Source: Flavobacteriales bacterium
GTDB lineage: Bacteria; Bacteroidota; Bacteroidia; Flavobacteriales_C; GCA-002722245
Length of the DNA: 64,000 nucleotides
Assembly (NCBI GenBank): GCA_002722245.1
Contig: PBLA01000027.1
Span: 124,001 to 188,000 of the forward strand
Reading direction: 5' to 3'
The notes under the pieces are model-generated. The model was not told the origin of the DNA. It searched no databases and saw nothing but the letters and a program-made list of their open reading frames with translations. Of this stretch, positions 8,484 to 16,613 are shown one piece after another; the first letter of the stretch is position 1, and each line of letters opens with the position of its first letter. The position numbers were made by a program, and so were the translations under genes.

Positions 8484-9596
8484 CTATTTGTAAAGTCTTT
8501 GATTATCCTGTATGTCTAACCACATTCCAAAAAAGAATAATTGTAAAGAAGTCACACTTAAAAATAAAAAAGCTAAGATTGTTAACGTATTAATTTCTCT
8601 TATGGAGAAAATCCACAGGTATAATATTTTAATTCCGTATCCAAACCCTATTGCACCTAAAATAAAAGAGAGGTTATAAAAAAGAAATAAAGGATGGAAA
8701 TCTTTGAAGAAATATTTAATCCATAACCTTTTAAAGAATGACTTTAAGAGTAAAGTGGAGATTTTAGGAATTACCTTAAAAATTTTCATTTTAGATTGTT
8801 CACCGACATTGTAAACAGGTTTAATTACCATTTCTCTTAATGTGCAATCGGCAATATTAAGCTTTACCAATAAGTCATTGGGCATTCCGTACCTTGGATA
8901 GATTTTATATAACCTAACAGAGTTTAATGCTTTTGAAGAAATTGCAGTGTAACCTGTCTGCGTATCTGAAATTCTCCAGTAACCTGAAGCCAACTTATTC
9001 ATGATAGATAAGGCGCTATTTCCGAAAAATCGAACCTTTGGAATAGCAATCCAAGCACTTGGATGCTTTAGTCTGTTTCCTTTAACGTAATCAACCCCTT
9101 CTTCTATAACAGGTTGGCAAAGCCCTTCTAATTCCTCAGGATCCATTTGCCCGTCACCGGCCATAACGGCAGTGCAATCAATACCTCTATCTTTACACCA
9201 CTTATATCCGGTAGCAATAGCTGCTCCAACGCCTCCATTTTTGAGATGATCTATAAGTATTATACGGTCATTATTTGGGTTGCTATTGGATATTTTGTGT
9301 GGGGTGAAAAAATTTTTTTCTTCAATATTTTGATTATGAACTAATAGGTCTGCATGTTTGTAGTTGTATACGTCTGTTTGAAATTCTTGATTTGTTAAAT
9401 CTTTAAGATTTATATTAGAGTCATTTTCTGGTTTATTCCAATAACTTTTTACAACATCATTCATATTGTCTTTAGAGCAATCATTTACAATAACAATTCG
9501 ATCAACAAAGTCCGGCATTGTTTCGATTACCATTCCTATTTGTTGTTCTTCATTGTAACTAGGGACAACAACCGCAATTGTTTTATTTTTAAACAT
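8484..9596 (-). CDS. Glycosyltransferase family 2 with C-terminal membrane helices
   Basis: GT-A enzyme resembling polyprenyl-phosphate mannose/glucose synthases. It has AVVVPSYNEEQQIG (residues 8-21), VIVNDCSKDN, the metal-binding region MAGDGQMDPEE near residue 165, and DTQTGYTAIS. Two hydrophobic helices lie at about 300-355. Unlike typical family members it has a 50-60-residue Asn/Asp-rich insertion (about residues 45-105) between the second strand and the NGGVGAAI helix. At 370 residues it is longer than usual for that reason. It is the first gene of a minus-strand operon with the GT4 gene. Probably makes a polyprenyl-phospho-sugar for a GT-C enzyme such as that at 4802 (inference). Confidence 0.84.
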   Translation of the reverse strand: MFKNKTIAVVVPSYNEEQQIGMVIETMPDFVDRIVIVNDCSKDNMNDVVKSYWNKPENDSNINLKDLTNQEFQTDVYNYKHADLLVHNQNIEEKNFFTPHKISNSNPNNDRIILIDHLKNGGVGAAIATGYKWCKDRGIDCTAVMAGDGQMDPEELEGLCQPVIEEGVDYVKGNRLKHPSAWIAIPKVRFFGNSALSIMNKLASGYWRISDTQTGYTAISSKALNSVRLYKIYPRYGMPNDLLVKLNIADCTLREMVIKPVYNVGEQSKMKIFKVIPKISTLLLKSFFKRLWIKYFFKDFHPLFLFYNLSFILGAIGFGYGIKILYLWIFSIREINTLTILAFLFLSVTSLQLFFFGMWLDIQDNQRLYK

Positions 9597-9618
9597 GCTT
9601 TTTAATAATTTTAAAGTT

Positions 9619-9626
9619 CAAATATA
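9619..9626 (-). promoter_or_regulatory. -7 box (TATATTTG) for the GT2/GT4 operon
   Basis: On the minus strand the octamer is TATATTTG, an exact TAnnTTTG match, 22 bases before the ATG at 9596. The -33 element is not clear. Confidence 0.45.
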
Positions 9627-9855
9627 ATTCAAAAAACAAATCTTGAGTAATTTGATATAGCCTTAAAGAAATACTTTACCAGTCTATGTTTCTGTTTTAT
9701 ATTATCAAAGTGAATTAACGATATAATGTCTTGAATTTTTCAGTTTAGTATATTTAGTGAACTTTTCTATGTACACTGTAACAAATTAGAATAATCAAAA
9801 CCAGAAAAGGAAATAATTATTCACGTGATTCACACTTAAATATGTCGGATTACTA

Positions 9856-9863
9856 TATTTTTG
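9856..9863 (+). promoter_or_regulatory. -7 box (TATTTTTG) upstream of a 22-codon leader frame
   Basis: Exact TAnnTTTG match, 9 bases before the ATG at 9873. It could start a longer transcript for the ABC exporter operon, in which the short frame would be a leader. Confidence 0.3.
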
Positions 9864-9872
9864 TTGCTTTAA

Positions 9873-9941
9873 ATGAGTTCAAAATTATTAAAACTGAAAG
9901 TACTATTAGTCTTTGGCTTATTTATTTTAGATTTGTTGTAA
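9873..9941 (+). CDS. Possible 22-residue hydrophobic leader peptide
   Basis: A 22-codon ATG frame ends 10 bases before the wzm start. The predicted peptide begins MSSKLLKLK and continues as a hydrophobic stretch ending LDLL, like a short membrane-active or signal-like peptide. Support is limited to the good spacing behind a -7 box (9856-9863) and its place in front of the operon. The second -7 box (9928-9935) lies inside it. A chance frame is quite possible. Confidence 0.2.
   Translation: MSSKLLKLKVLLVFGLFILDLL
9928..9935 (+). promoter_or_regulatory. -7 box (TAGATTTG) for the ABC exporter operon
   Basis: Exact TAnnTTTG match, 16 bases before the ATG of the Wzm-type permease at 9952. It predicts a leader of only about 10 bases. 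No well-placed -33 TTG was seen. Confidence 0.5.
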
Positions 9942-9951
9942 ATTAATTCGA

Positions 9952-10803
9952 ATGTCCAAAAATTCAATTAATATTATATCCTCAAAAAGAGGATTGTTTA
10001 GCATAAATTTTAAGGAAATTTGGCAGTATAGGGACCTTTTAACTTTGTTTGTTAAGAGAGATTTTATTTCTGTTTATAAGCAAACAGTTCTAGGGCCAAC
10101 TTGGTTTGTTATACAGCCAATTTTAACTACTTTCATTTACACGGTTATTTTTGGAGGTATTGCTGGAATAGGTACTGATGGAATTCCAAAGTTTTTGTTT
10201 TACCTAGCAGGAATAACTTGTTGGGGGTATTTTTCGGAATGCTTTCTTAAAACGTCAAATGTGTTTGTGACAAATACTGAATTGTTTGGAAAAGTATACT
10301 TCCCAAGAATGATCGCACCACTGTCAATAGTGGTTTCAAACCTACTAAAATTTACTGTTCAATTTATATTATTTATTGTGGCCTATTGTTATTATTACTT
10401 AACAGGTACAAACGTACATTTTAACTGGGTTTTAACTATGGTTCCGATTCTTATTTTATTAACGGCCTTGATGGGAATTGGATTGGGAATGGTCATATCG
10501 TCGCTCACCACTAAATACAAAGATTTAAGATTTTTAATTGCTTTTGGTGTTCAGTTAGTGATGTACACTACGCCAATAATTTATCCTTTTTCATTAATCA
10601 AAAACAAACTCGGTGAATATTATTGGCTTGCATATTTTAATCCAATAACACCAATTATTGAAAGTTTCAAATATGCCTTTTTTGGAAAAGGCACTTTAGA
10701 TCTAGCTGGTTTAACTTTTAGTGCGATTTTTGCAATTGTTGTGATGATTGTTGGTACAGTTATATTTAATAAGGTTGAAAAATCATTTATGGATACAGTA
10801 TGA
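9952..10803 (+). CDS. wzm: ABC-2 type polysaccharide export permease (Wzm-like)
   Basis: Inner-membrane half of an O-antigen/teichoic-acid-type ABC exporter. The 283-residue protein has six predicted helices after an N-terminal amphipathic stretch containing YRDLLTLFVKRDF, which in this family contacts the ATPase. The segment YKQTVLGPTWFVIQPI and the later TTPIIYPFSLI are family hallmarks. Its stop overlaps the start of the ATPase gene by 4 bases (ATGA), so the two subunits are translationally coupled. It opens a plus-strand operon that runs to 14539. Confidence 0.93.
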   Translation: MSKNSINIISSKRGLFSINFKEIWQYRDLLTLFVKRDFISVYKQTVLGPTWFVIQPILTTFIYTVIFGGIAGIGTDGIPKFLFYLAGITCWGYFSECFLKTSNVFVTNTELFGKVYFPRMIAPLSIVVSNLLKFTVQFILFIVAYCYYYLTGTNVHFNWVLTMVPILILLTALMGIGLGMVISSLTTKYKDLRFLIAFGVQLVMYTTPIIYPFSLIKNKLGEYYWLAYFNPITPIIESFKYAFFGKGTLDLAGLTFSAIFAIVVMIVGTVIFNKVEKSFMDTV

Positions 10804-12041
10804 GTTGGCAGATTAAAGTTGAGAATTTATCCAAAATGTATCGTCTTGGTGAGGTGGGAACGGGAAGTTTGACTCAAGACTTAAACCGATTTTGGGCTAA
10901 AATAAGAGGTAAAGAAGATCCTTATTCCAAGGTTGCATTAACCAATGATAGAACTCAAAAGGCAAAGTCTGATTTTGTTTGGGCGTTGAGAGACATAAAT
11001 TTCACTGTTAATCAAGGAGATGTGTTAGGTATTGTTGGAAGAAATGGTGCGGGAAAGTCTACTTTGTTAAAAGTGCTTTCTAAAATTACTTCTCCAACTG
11101 AAGGGACGATTACTACTAAAGGAAGAATTGCTTCCTTATTAGAAGTTGGTACTGGTATGCATCCAGAAATGACCGCTCGAGAAAACATTTATCTGAATGG
11201 AGCAATTTTAGGCATGACCAAAAAAGAAATAACATCAAAGTTTCATGATATTGTTGATTTCTCTGGTTGTGCTATGTACATAGACACCCCAATTAAAAGG
11301 TTCTCATCTGGAATGAGAGTAAGATTGGGATTTGCTGTTGCTGCATTTTTAGAGCCAGAAATCCTTGTTGTCGACGAAGTTTTAGCTGTGGGGGATGCTG
11401 ATTTCCAGTCGAAGGCGATTGGGAAAATGAAAGATATTTCTAAGAATAGCGGAAGAACGGTTTTATTTGTCAGCCATAACATGGTAGCTGTTAAAAGTTT
11501 ATGTAAAACTGGAATTTTAATTGAGAATGGAACTGTTAAAGCTCAAGATACTGCCAATAATATAGTTGATTTATACTTAGAAAAAGCCTCGGAAAATTTA
11601 ACTCCAGAAATAAATGTTATAGATCCAAAGTTTGAGAATGATCAAATAAAATTTGAGACCTTAACCGTATATCCAAAGGTGCCGAATATTAGCGAAGATT
11701 TTGAAATTAAATTTAAAATTAAGCTTCATAATGATGGATTGAGTGGTTTAAATATTGCCTTTGATTTAGTTTCTAGCCAAGAGGTGATTGTATTTGGGAG
11801 TGGATTGTTTGCTGAAAGAAATACAGATGGTTATGTTGAGGCAACATGCACAATTCCAAAGAACTTTTTAAATACAGGTGTTTACTATTTGAATATATAT
11901 ATTTCTAACGAGTCTAGAAGAAATTTAATGTCATTAAATGAAGTTGTTTCATTTGAAATAATTGAAGATAATAGAGACTATAACTATTTAGGTAAAGTTA
12001 ACGGCTTAATAAGGCCTCAATTAAACTGGAAAGTGAATTAA
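10800..12041 (+). CDS. wzt: Polysaccharide export ATPase with C-terminal chain-recognition domain (Wzt-like)
   Basis: ATP-binding subunit paired with Wzm. The nucleotide-binding domain (about residues 1-255) has Walker A GRNGAGKST (80-88), signature SSGMR (169-173), Walker B ending DE at 192-193, and switch His226. Before Walker A there is the extended loop typical of Wzt and TagH. A further 150 residues (about 265-413) form an extra beta-rich domain, as in Wzt proteins that recognise the capped non-reducing end of a finished chain before export. The protein is 413 residues; short TagH-like versions lack this domain. One base overlaps the next gene (TAATG). Confidence 0.92.
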   Translation: MSWQIKVENLSKMYRLGEVGTGSLTQDLNRFWAKIRGKEDPYSKVALTNDRTQKAKSDFVWALRDINFTVNQGDVLGIVGRNGAGKSTLLKVLSKITSPTEGTITTKGRIASLLEVGTGMHPEMTARENIYLNGAILGMTKKEITSKFHDIVDFSGCAMYIDTPIKRFSSGMRVRLGFAVAAFLEPEILVVDEVLAVGDADFQSKAIGKMKDISKNSGRTVLFVSHNMVAVKSLCKTGILIENGTVKAQDTANNIVDLYLEKASENLTPEINVIDPKFENDQIKFETLTVYPKVPNISEDFEIKFKIKLHNDGLSGLNIAFDLVSSQEVIVFGSGLFAERNTDGYVEATCTIPKNFLNTGVYYLNIYISNESRRNLMSLNEVVSFEIIEDNRDYNYLGKVNGLIRPQLNWKVN

Positions 12042-12724
12042 TGAAAAAGGTAGCTATTCTTCAATCTAATTATATTCCATGGAAAGGTTATTTTGACATA
12101 ATTAATTCAGTTGATACCTTTATTATTTATGATGAAGTTCAGTATACTAAAAACGATTGGAGAAATAGAAATCAAATAAATACAAAAAATGGTTTGCAGT
12201 GGTTAACAATTCCTGTCAGAGTTCAGAGTTTAGACCAGAAGATTTTTGAAACCAAAGTTTCATTTCCAAAGTGGAATAAAAAGCATTGGAATTCAATAAT
12301 AGCAAATTATGGAAAAGCACCAAATTTTAAGGGATTTAAGGATCGTTTCGAGTCATTGTATTTAGATTGTAAAACAGATTTTTTAAGTGAAATTAACTTG
12401 TCCTTTATAAAGTCAATAAATGAGATTTTAGGGATTGATACAGAAATTATTGATTCTAGAGAATTAGAATTAGTTGGTGATAAGAATGAACGTTTAATAG
12501 AGGCGATTAAAAAGGTGGGTGGTAAAATATATTTATCTGGACCGTCTGCTAAATCGTATCTAAATGAATCCTTGTTTGTTCAAGAAGATATTAGTGTGGA
12601 ATGGAAGAAATACATTGGCTATCCAGAATATCCTTCAGTTCATAACAACTTTCAACATGGGGTTTCGATATTAGATATGATTTTCAACAATGTTGAATTG
12701 TCTAAAGGCCTATTTACTATATAA
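12041..12724 (+). CDS. WbqC-family protein
   Basis: 227-residue cytoplasmic protein of the WbqC family (PF08889), common in O-antigen loci but without a settled reaction. The diagnostic N-terminus is AILQSNYIPWKGYFDII (residues 5-21), then DEVQYTKNDWRNRNQI. The C-terminal part holds YLSGPSAKSYLNE and HNNFQHG. The start codon overlaps the wzt stop by one base and the formyltransferase start follows closely, so it is within the exporter operon. Its position between exporter and amino-sugar genes suggests a part in modifying or transferring the amino sugar (inference). Confidence 0.88.
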   Translation: MKKVAILQSNYIPWKGYFDIINSVDTFIIYDEVQYTKNDWRNRNQINTKNGLQWLTIPVRVQSLDQKIFETKVSFPKWNKKHWNSIIANYGKAPNFKGFKDRFESLYLDCKTDFLSEINLSFIKSINEILGIDTEIIDSRELELVGDKNERLIEAIKKVGGKIYLSGPSAKSYLNESLFVQEDISVEWKKYIGYPEYPSVHNNFQHGVSILDMIFNNVELSKGLFTI

Positions 12725-12725
12725 A

Positions 12726-13388
12726 ATGAAAGTACTTTTTTTTTGTTCGGGTAATGGTGGAAACATGAAGTTTCTTCATTTAGTTTCAAAATTAGATGGA
12801 ATAGGTACTGAATTAAAGGGGATAGAAATTATTGGAATTATAGCTGATCGAGACTGTGGAGCTTTGGAATATGCAAAAAGAGAATCCATGTTTTCATGTC
12901 TGCATTCCTTTGATAGAACAGAAAGAGAGGATTTTAAATTAATCAAGTTGATTAATTCGTTGAATCCAGACTTAATTGTAACAAATGTTCATAAAGTTAT
13001 TTCAAAAAGAGTATTAGACGCCTTTGATGGACAAATTTTAAATGTTCATTATTCTATTTTACCTGCATTTGCAGGGTCTATAGGGATGAAAACAGTAGAT
13101 AACGCTATTAAAGAGAGATGTAGATTTTTAGGTTCGACTTGTCATGTTGTCACAACTGATTTAGATGGAGGGCCTATTCTTAGCCAATCGGTTTTCCCAT
13201 ATAATGGTCAAGAAAATGTTTATAATAGTGTATTTAGAACAGGTGCTCTTGCCCTTTTATCAGGCGTTCTTCAAATGAAAATAGAAATGAAGAATGTTCA
13301 TCAATTAAATGAAATCCAAACAAATCCATTAATTAACATTGATAATTCAGTTTTGAAAAAGGTGTTCGATGAATTATCGTCAAAATAG
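12726..13388 (+). CDS. Sugar N-formyltransferase-like protein (PurN/VioF fold)
   Basis: 220-residue protein with a formyltransferase Rossmann fold, predicted to use N10-formyltetrahydrofolate. The catalytic triad of the family is complete: N106 and H108 in NVHYSILPAF and D147 in DLDGGPILSQ, at almost the same positions as in PurN. Start chosen at ATG 12726, one base after the WbqC stop; the frame stays open upstream to 12690 but that would add a non-homologous extension. Placement before a WecE-like aminotransferase gene in a polysaccharide operon argues for N-formylation of a 4-amino-4,6-dideoxyhexose rather than for purine synthesis. It is shorter than many VioF proteins, which carry a C-terminal domain. 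Confidence 0.82.
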   Translation: MKVLFFCSGNGGNMKFLHLVSKLDGIGTELKGIEIIGIIADRDCGALEYAKRESMFSCLHSFDRTEREDFKLIKLINSLNPDLIVTNVHKVISKRVLDAFDGQILNVHYSILPAFAGSIGMKTVDNAIKERCRFLGSTCHVVTTDLDGGPILSQSVFPYNGQENVYNSVFRTGALALLSGVLQMKIEMKNVHQLNEIQTNPLINIDNSVLKKVFDELSSK

Positions 13389-13389
13389 T

Positions 13390-13397
13390 TAAATTTG
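13390..13397 (+). promoter_or_regulatory. -7 box (TAAATTTG) inside the exporter operon
   Basis: Exact TAnnTTTG match in the 20-base gap after the formyltransferase gene, 11 bases before the ATG at 13409. Possible internal promoter for the aminotransferase. Confidence 0.35.
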
Positions 13398-13408
13398 TTT
13401 TATCGATT

Positions 13409-14539
13409 ATGGAAATTCCTTTTAATAAGCCATTTCTAACTGGTAAAGAGACAAAATATATTGAAAAAGCTGTGTTGTCTCAAAAGATTTGTGGAGATGG
13501 CAACTACACTAAATTATGTCATGAGTTTTTTGAAAATAGATATGGTTTTAAGAAGGCTTTACTTACAACTAGCTGCACAGATGCATTGGAAATGGCAGCA
13601 ATTTTGTTGAATATTCAAAAGGGTGATGAGGTTATTATGCCTTCATATACTTTTGTGTCAACAGCAAATGCTTTTGTACTTAGAGGCGCTAAAATTATAT
13701 TTATAGATTCTATGAAGGATCATCCAAATATGGATGTTAATTTACTTGAAGATGTAATTACGAGTAGGACAAAAGCCATTGTACCTGTCCATTATTCCGG
13801 AATGGCATGCGATATGGATAAAATAATGTCAATTGCTAACAAGCATAATCTTTTTGTTGTGGAAGATGCGGCTCAAGCTATTGATGCTTGCTATAAGGGA
13901 AAGCCCCTTGGTAGTTTCGGGCATATGTCTACATTTTCATTTCATGAAACGAAAAATATTATTTGTGGAGAGGGAGGTATGTTAGTTATAAACGATGAAA
14001 GGTTTATTGAAAGAGCAGAAATAATCCGAGAAAAAGGAACAAATCGAAGTCAGTTTTATCGAGGAGAGGTTAATAAGTATGGTTGGATGGATATAGGTTC
14101 TAGTTTTTTGCCATCCGATGTCATTGCGGCTTTTTTATATGCTCAGTTAGAAAAAATTGAGGAAATTCAATCAAAAAGAAAGATTATTTGGAATAAATAT
14201 TATTCGGACTTAAAACACCTCGAAGATCAAGGCTTGATTCAACTGCCTAAATTACCTAGAGATTGTTCAAACAATGCACATTTATTTTATATGATTCTTA
14301 AAAATGTTGAGGAGAGAAATCATTATTTGAGTCATATGAGGGAAAATGGGGTTAACCCTGTTTTTCATTATTTAAGCCTGCATCGATCCCCTTACTATGA
14401 AGATAAGCATGGAAGTCGAGAACTGCCAGAATCCGATAGGTATACGGAAACTTTAGTTAGGTTACCATTGTTTTTTTCTTTGCAAGAAGACGAAATTGAA
14501 TACATTATTTCAAAGACGATAAACTTTTTCAAAAGTTAA
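13409..14539 (+). CDS. dTDP-4-amino-4,6-dideoxygalactose transaminase (WecE/RffA-like)
   Basis: PLP-dependent DegT-family enzyme of 376 residues. The N-terminus IPFNKPFLTGKETKYIEKA, then LLTTSCTDALEMAA and MPSYTFVSTANAFVLRGA, follow the WecE/RffA pattern, which makes dTDP-Fuc4N from the 4-keto-6-deoxyglucose. Catalytic Lys182 lies in SFHETKNI, Asp153 in VEDAAQAID. It is the last gene of the exporter operon. Next to a formyltransferase it may supply the 4-amino group that is then formylated. It differs clearly from the VioA-like aminotransferase at 2611, so two different amino sugars may be made. Confidence 0.88.
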   Translation: MEIPFNKPFLTGKETKYIEKAVLSQKICGDGNYTKLCHEFFENRYGFKKALLTTSCTDALEMAAILLNIQKGDEVIMPSYTFVSTANAFVLRGAKIIFIDSMKDHPNMDVNLLEDVITSRTKAIVPVHYSGMACDMDKIMSIANKHNLFVVEDAAQAIDACYKGKPLGSFGHMSTFSFHETKNIICGEGGMLVINDERFIERAEIIREKGTNRSQFYRGEVNKYGWMDIGSSFLPSDVIAAFLYAQLEKIEEIQSKRKIIWNKYYSDLKHLEDQGLIQLPKLPRDCSNNAHLFYMILKNVEERNHYLSHMRENGVNPVFHYLSLHRSPYYEDKHGSRELPESDRYTETLVRLPLFFSLQEDEIEYIISKTINFFKS

Positions 14540-15393
14540 ATTTTAAGTCTTATTTATACATTAAAAGGAAAAGTAATAAGTTCATAAAATCTTGGGCTGA
14601 TGTCGAATGTATCAGTATACTGAGAGACAGATTTATTATTATTTTATAAAAGGGGTTCGATTCTGCACCGAATTATCCTAATGGTTACTCAGATGTTTTT
14701 CTGTAAATTGATACAGCAAATAGTTAGAGCGTATTTATTACAAGTAAGTTTTACTTTTAAAATCAATAATCGTCAGATCAATTACATTCAAGAAATCATA
14801 TTAATAAGACTGTAGAGGGAAGTTTGTAATCAATTAGAATTTTCTCTTATTATCCTTTAGTCTGAGGTGTTTTGTAAGAAAAAATGTTTAATCACCAATT
14901 GGTTCTCGAGTAAATGATAACTTTGTAAGACTTTTATATGGGGTTATGTTCCAGATGAATTGAAGTTAGTAGATGATCTTTTAAACTTTTATAAGTTCCA
15001 GAACATAGATATGATTGGGCTTGCATATAAATGTTGTTAAAGAAATAACAATGTTTTTTCTTTAATCACTAGTGCTCGGAATATATAAAACGAAATAGTA
15101 ATATTAACTGTTTTAAGTCAGTTTTTAATTCCGAAATTAAAGTTACCTTAGACACACTTTTTAAGAATAAACCCTTTTATAAATACACTATACAGTCATA
15201 TGAAATCCGTGAGAGTAAATTATAACATGGGAGCCGAAACAATTGATTTAATATTTCGGGGAGAAACTTATTTAGGTGAGCAAAGAATATTCTTACTAAA
15301 TACGATTCATGGTGGAGGGCATAATTTTCAAAACGATACAACTCGAATTTTTTTCGAGGTGAGATTTTGGAGTAACGTAAATAAGCTTTAATT
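14540..15393 (+). pseudogene. 854-base region without an intact gene; probable decayed reading frame
   Basis: No intact gene. Reading frame 2 (codons beginning at 14540) has only about nine stops in 284 codons, though DNA this AT-rich would be expected to give more than twenty. It includes a 62-codon open stretch (about 14624-14810), a protein-like stretch at 14921-15037 containing GYVPDELKLVDDLL, and a final open stretch at 15200-15391 containing FRGETYLGEQRIFLL and GGGHNFQND. The same frame ends 3 bases before the next gene. I could not recognise the family. It may be a former glycosyltransferase or sugar-modification gene broken by point mutations, or simply spacer. Confidence 0.35.
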
Positions 15394-16506
15394 ATGGAAA
15401 AAATAAAACTTTTACTTGTCGTAACTGAATTTTGGCAGGCAGGTTGCCAGAGATACAATTATGAATTAGACTCAAATATAGATAAGTCTAAATTTAATAA
15501 CGAAATTTTGTCGTTTAGAGATTTATCAACCAATCCAGATTGGCCTGATTATTATTATAAACATCATAAGAAACTTGGTACTCAGATAAGATTTTTAAGT
15601 GAGTTTTATGAGGAGAAACGGAGAATTGTAAAATCTAGCAATGTTCTTAATGTTAGGGGATTAAATGATTATTTTGATTCATTTGATATCGTATTGTTTC
15701 AAGGTGAATATTGTTGGAATAGATTTATGAATTACATGAAATTCGATACAGAGAGGTTTTTTATTTCTCTTCATAATAGTAGGCTGCAAAATGCGGATAA
15801 TTATATATTTTACGATAAATCAATTAAATATAATTTCGTAAGCTCATTTACATCGGATCAAATCGATTTTGAGCTTGCGGAATTTGATGACTATAATTAT
15901 TTTTATTTTCCTTTTTCAATATCTGCCGATTGGAAAAATCAATGGTTAGAAACGTCAAAGAATCAATCTAGAATCGCAATTTTCACAAGGCTAACCTCTG
16001 GCAAGCCTATTGAGCCTTTTTTATATAGTTTTCAAAATATTTTAAAATCAAATCCCTCAGTAGAATTATGGATTTATGGAAATGGAGATTCTAATGAGGT
16101 AGGTTTAGATCGTCATATTGAAATACTGAATCTGGGTGATAAGGTTAAGTTTAAGGGGCATTCAGAAGATATAGTTAAGTCTGCTATCAATGATGGTATT
16201 AATTTAGTTTTGATGCATTCGTATCACAAAATACCTGGCGGTTTTGCATCATTTCAATTAAGTTCCGCAGGAATACCACAAGTATTTTTTGAAATGATTC
16301 CACAGGATTTTTTCACAGATAACGAAGCATTCTTTTGCACAAATGAAATTAACGCTTTGTCAGAGAAAGTTAACCACTTTTTAAAAGATGATTTGTCACT
16401 TATTGATTGCTCAAAAGAGCAATTTGATCACAGTTTCAAAGAACGAAATATAGAAAGTAATATTAAGAAATTGGAGGACTATTTTATTTCAAAGGCAGGA
16501 AAGTAA
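15394..16506 (+). CDS. Putative GT-B glycosyltransferase (GT4-like)
   Basis: 370-residue protein with the two-domain GT-B outline. It opens with a Rossmann strand (IKLLLVVTEFWQAGCQRY), and the C-terminal half starts near residue 190 with RIAIFTRLTSGKPIEPFL, followed by VELWIYGNGD and VKFKGHSEDI. The usual E-x7-E region is poorly conserved (PGGFASFQLSSAGIPQVFF), so donor binding may differ. ATG at 15394 follows the decayed region. No tight operon partner; 107 bases separate it from the next gene. Divergent family member; function beyond sugar transfer unknown. Confidence 0.7.
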   Translation: MEKIKLLLVVTEFWQAGCQRYNYELDSNIDKSKFNNEILSFRDLSTNPDWPDYYYKHHKKLGTQIRFLSEFYEEKRRIVKSSNVLNVRGLNDYFDSFDIVLFQGEYCWNRFMNYMKFDTERFFISLHNSRLQNADNYIFYDKSIKYNFVSSFTSDQIDFELAEFDDYNYFYFPFSISADWKNQWLETSKNQSRIAIFTRLTSGKPIEPFLYSFQNILKSNPSVELWIYGNGDSNEVGLDRHIEILNLGDKVKFKGHSEDIVKSAINDGINLVLMHSYHKIPGGFASFQLSSAGIPQVFFEMIPQDFFTDNEAFFCTNEINALSEKVNHFLKDDLSLIDCSKEQFDHSFKERNIESNIKKLEDYFISKAGK

Positions 16507-16578
16507 AAATAGGAATAGTATGAATATAAAACATATTATCAGTTCAGTTTTTATCTATGAAATTGTAATATGAAAGTT

Positions 16579-16586
16579 TATATTTG
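16579..16586 (+). promoter_or_regulatory. -7 box (TATATTTG) before the GtrB-like gene
   Basis: Exact TAnnTTTG match 27 bases before the GTG start at 16614, in the 107-base gap after the GT4-like gene. Confidence 0.45.
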
Positions 16587-16613
16587 CACCAAGTTATTAA
16601 AAAGTAAATTCTG

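Larger units (their letters stand above)
9597..9951. other. 355-base divergent regulatory region before the ABC exporter operon
   Basis: Lies between the divergent GT2 and Wzm genes. AT-rich, with no gene of ordinary size. It contains a minus-strand -7 box at 9619-9626, plus-strand -7 boxes at 9856-9863 and 9928-9935, and a 22-codon ATG frame at 9873-9941. No tRNA, riboswitch or strong hairpin was recognised. Confidence 0.5.

Noticed and set aside
14651-14670. tRNA-like T-loop string GGTTCGATTC
   Set aside because: The flanking bases do not form a T-stem and no acceptor, D-arm or anticodon arm could be folded around it.
15177-15458. 93-codon minus-strand frame
   Set aside because: It is the shadow of the decayed plus-strand frame and of the start of the GT gene at 15394; composition does not look like a protein.
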